From Methylocystis sp. IM3 (GTDB lineage: Bacteria > Pseudomonadota > Alphaproteobacteria > Rhizobiales > Beijerinckiaceae): 64,000 nucleotides of DNA. The stretch is taken from positions 3,144,501 to 3,208,500 of the forward strand of contig NZ_JBBPBZ010000002.1 of NCBI RefSeq assembly GCF_038070105.1, given 5' to 3'. The translations under genes and the position numbers were made by a program. Below, piece by piece: positions 62,358-64,000 of the stretch (positions are counted from its first letter, which is position 1; each line of letters starts with the position of its first letter). Under the pieces are notes generated by a model. That model searched no databases. It saw only the letters and a list, made by a program, of their open reading frames with translations, and was not told where the DNA came from.

Positions 62358-64000
62358 TCAGACCCGCTGGAAGGACCAGCTGACCTCGGCGCCGGGCGCG
62401 GCCTTTCCGCGCAGCACGATCTGGACGCATTTGCGCGCCCCGCCGGACGCGGCGAAAAATATGCTTTCCTCGAGCTGCGGAAAGGCGCCGTCGGCCTCGA
62501 AAATGAGCGTCTCGCCGCTCGCCAGCGCCACTTCCACCGCCTCGCCCAGCGCCGTCGCGCGCACGCGCGGGTGGAGGTGGAAGCGCACCGCGAATTCGGC
62601 GTCCCCCGCCCTGCCGCCGCCATTTGCGGCGCGCAGCCGGTCGCAGCCGGAGAGCGAACCCGCATCTGCGGCGAGCATGATCTCGCGGGTGTGGAGAAGG
62701 CCGAAGTCGCGCGCATAGCCGTCGTGCGACAGCAAGAGCGTCACGCCGGCGGGCGCCTCGCGCCGCTCCGCCTCCACTTGCCGCGGCCCCGCGACGATCC
62801 GGCCCGCGCGCGCATCTTTTGCAGCCACGCGGGCGGAGGAGCGGTCGTCGATCACGAGCGTGGAATGGGCCGCCGTGGCGCGCGCCACCTCGCGCAGCTC
62901 CTCGTGCGGCGGCGCGGGGGCGCCGCAATTCACCACGACATGCTCGACGCCGAGCGAATATTCGAAGGAGAGACAGCCGGCGTGGGCGCTTCGGGAAAAT
63001 TCCGGCGGCGGCGGCGCGCCGGCGTCGACGATCGCCACCGCGTCGCGCGCGACGAGGCGCTGATAGCCCGAATAGGGCGCCTTCAGCGGCGGCGCGCCGC
63101 GCGTATCCTCATTGGCGAGAACATTGGCGACGCGGTCGAGCTCGGTCACGCCCATCCCGTTGAACAGCGCCAGCGCGCCGTCGCCATGCTGCATCATGCG
63201 CAAGGCCGGCATCATGCGGTCGATGGCGCGCAGGGCTGAAGGCCGCTGAAGGCCGCGGGCGTCGAGAACCTGCCGCAGGGGCAAGAGATCGAGCAGAAGA
63301 TCGACCGCGACCTGCGGATTGCGGCTGATATGGCCGCCATCGGGCAAAATCTGGCGCTCGAGCTCGGCTGAAAGCAGGCGCGAGACCTGCGGCGCGATCT
63401 TGCGGCCAGTGTCGGCGCAGACGGCGAACTCGGCGAGCGCAATGGCGCAAAAGGCGCGGTCGGCGCCCTCGGCCTGACCGGTGGCAAGCGCCCGCCACAA
63501 CAGCCGCGCGCCCTGCGCCAGGGACTGCATGAAGGCGTCGTAGAATTCCGGCTCCGCGCCGTCGAGCAACACGGGCGACTGCGCGAAAAACGACATGAGC
63601 CGGCGCGCGGCGACGGCGGGCTCGAGCGCCGGATCGTCGGGCGCGAGTTTGCGGATCGCGAGAAATTCCGCGACGAGCGCCCGAGCGTTCGCCTGCGCCA
63701 GCGCCTTGTCGGCCGAGCGCAGATGCCGCAGCCAGGAGAAGCCCGTGAGCGCCCGGCGCCAGGCGGGAGAGGGCGGCGTCAGCGCGAAGGGAGACGCGCC
63801 ATAGCTTTGCGCCGTCTTGCCGGCGAAAGAAAAATATCCCGCATAGATCTCGTCGGCGACAGTCGGATCGGCGGTGCGAATGTCGGGGGGCGCGATTCGC
63901 AGCCGCTCCGGCGGCGCGATCGCCATGGATTTCACGATGTGATAAGGCGCGCTCGCGCGGCGCGCGAAAGTCTTCGCGGCGAAAGCGCCGGCGAGCCGCA
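62358..64000 (-). CDS. Heparinase II/III family protein (5' end beyond window)
   Basis: At least 546 residues; the frame stays open through the right edge, so the N-terminus is missing. A GTG at 63935 would give 525 residues, but the codons upstream of it (read from 64000 down, [19 protein letters not shown]) continue the family pattern of a basic, helical N-terminus, so the real start is outside. Family signatures: [46 protein letters not shown] (broken across the catalytic helix) and [21 protein letters not shown]. Members have an alpha/alpha-toroid lyase fold plus a beta domain. The polysaccharide substrate here is unknown and is unlikely to be heparin. Confidence 0.88.
   Translation of the reverse strand, partial: RLAGAFAAKTFARRASAPYHIVKSMAIAPPERLRIAPPDIRTADPTVADEIYAGYFSFAGKTAQSYGASPFALTPPSPAWRRALTGFSWLRHLRSADKALAQANARALVAEFLAIRKLAPDDPALEPAVAARRLMSFFAQSPVLLDGAEPEFYDAFMQSLAQGARLLWRALATGQAEGADRAFCAIALAEFAVCADTGRKIAPQVSRLLSAELERQILPDGGHISRNPQVAVDLLLDLLPLRQVLDARGLQRPSALRAIDRMMPALRMMQHGDGALALFNGMGVTELDRVANVLANEDTRGAPPLKAPYSGYQRLVARDAVAIVDAGAPPPPEFSRSAHAGCLSFEYSLGVEHVVVNCGAPAPPHEELREVARATAAHSTLVIDDRSSARVAAKDARAGRIVAGPRQVEAERREAPAGVTLLLSHDGYARDFGLLHTREIMLAADAGSLSGCDRLRAANGGGRAGDAEFAVRFHLHPRVRATALGEAVEVALASGETLIFEADGAFPQLEESIFFAASGGARKCVQIVLRGKAAPGAEVSWSFQRV

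Overview
This is a GC-rich chromosomal window from an alphaproteobacterium, most likely a member of the Hyphomicrobiales. The evidence is a set of alphaproteobacterial gene neighbourhoods: clpX-lon-hupB; rne divergent from amidase and PBP1A; ptsP-prfA; heparinase-like gene with purH; a GapR-family protein; and RNase E with a large acidic insertion in its S1 domain. A pyrophosphate-type phosphofructokinase would suit a methylotroph or methanotroph of the Methylocystaceae/Beijerinckiaceae type. No methane- or methanol-oxidation gene is present, so that placement is inference. No CRISPR array, intact insertion sequence, prophage or rRNA operon was seen; there is one tRNA gene (Val, UAC).

Layout. 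1-4566: a gene tail, a truncated ndh remnant, L,D-transpeptidase, LemA, arginyltransferase, RDD protein and gapR. 4674-9833: a surface-polysaccharide block with an outer-membrane barrel, a flippase and two glycosyltransferases. 9933-16467: MgtA-type P-ATPase, a two-domain kinase-like protein, alcohol dehydrogenase, GNAT and a deacetylase. 16683-19508: secA with a strong terminator. 19509-21257: an AT-rich island carrying a response regulator that lacks the phosphorylatable Asp. 21258-28034: HTH protein, PPi-PFK, clpX, lon and hupB. 28290-36649: tRNA-Val, a ClpP-like exported protein, acyl-CoA carboxylase beta subunit, trxA, modBC, an MgtC/DUF4010 membrane protein and an aminotransferase. 36707-45356: rne, an amidase, PBP1A and an enoyl-CoA hydratase. 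45375-46717: ccmAB.

The most interesting block is 46871-51031, four tightly packed genes on one strand. They encode an alpha-oxoamine synthase resembling serine palmitoyltransferase, a GNAT-like acyltransferase, a desaturase with the eukaryotic dihydroceramide delta4-desaturase (DEGS) signature, and a hydroxylase like fatty-acid 2-hydroxylase. Together they look like a bacterial ceramide operon that also carries two tailoring steps known mainly from eukaryotes. The remainder (51195-64000) holds ligA, a membrane GGDEF/EAL protein, ptsP, prfA, a small exported protein, purH and a heparinase-like gene running off the right edge.

Also notable: a dispersed two-hairpin repeat present twice in opposite orientation (28394-28476 and 60598-60702), a 23-bp tandem repeat after hupB, a possible IS-end remnant before trxA, and several clear intrinsic terminators.
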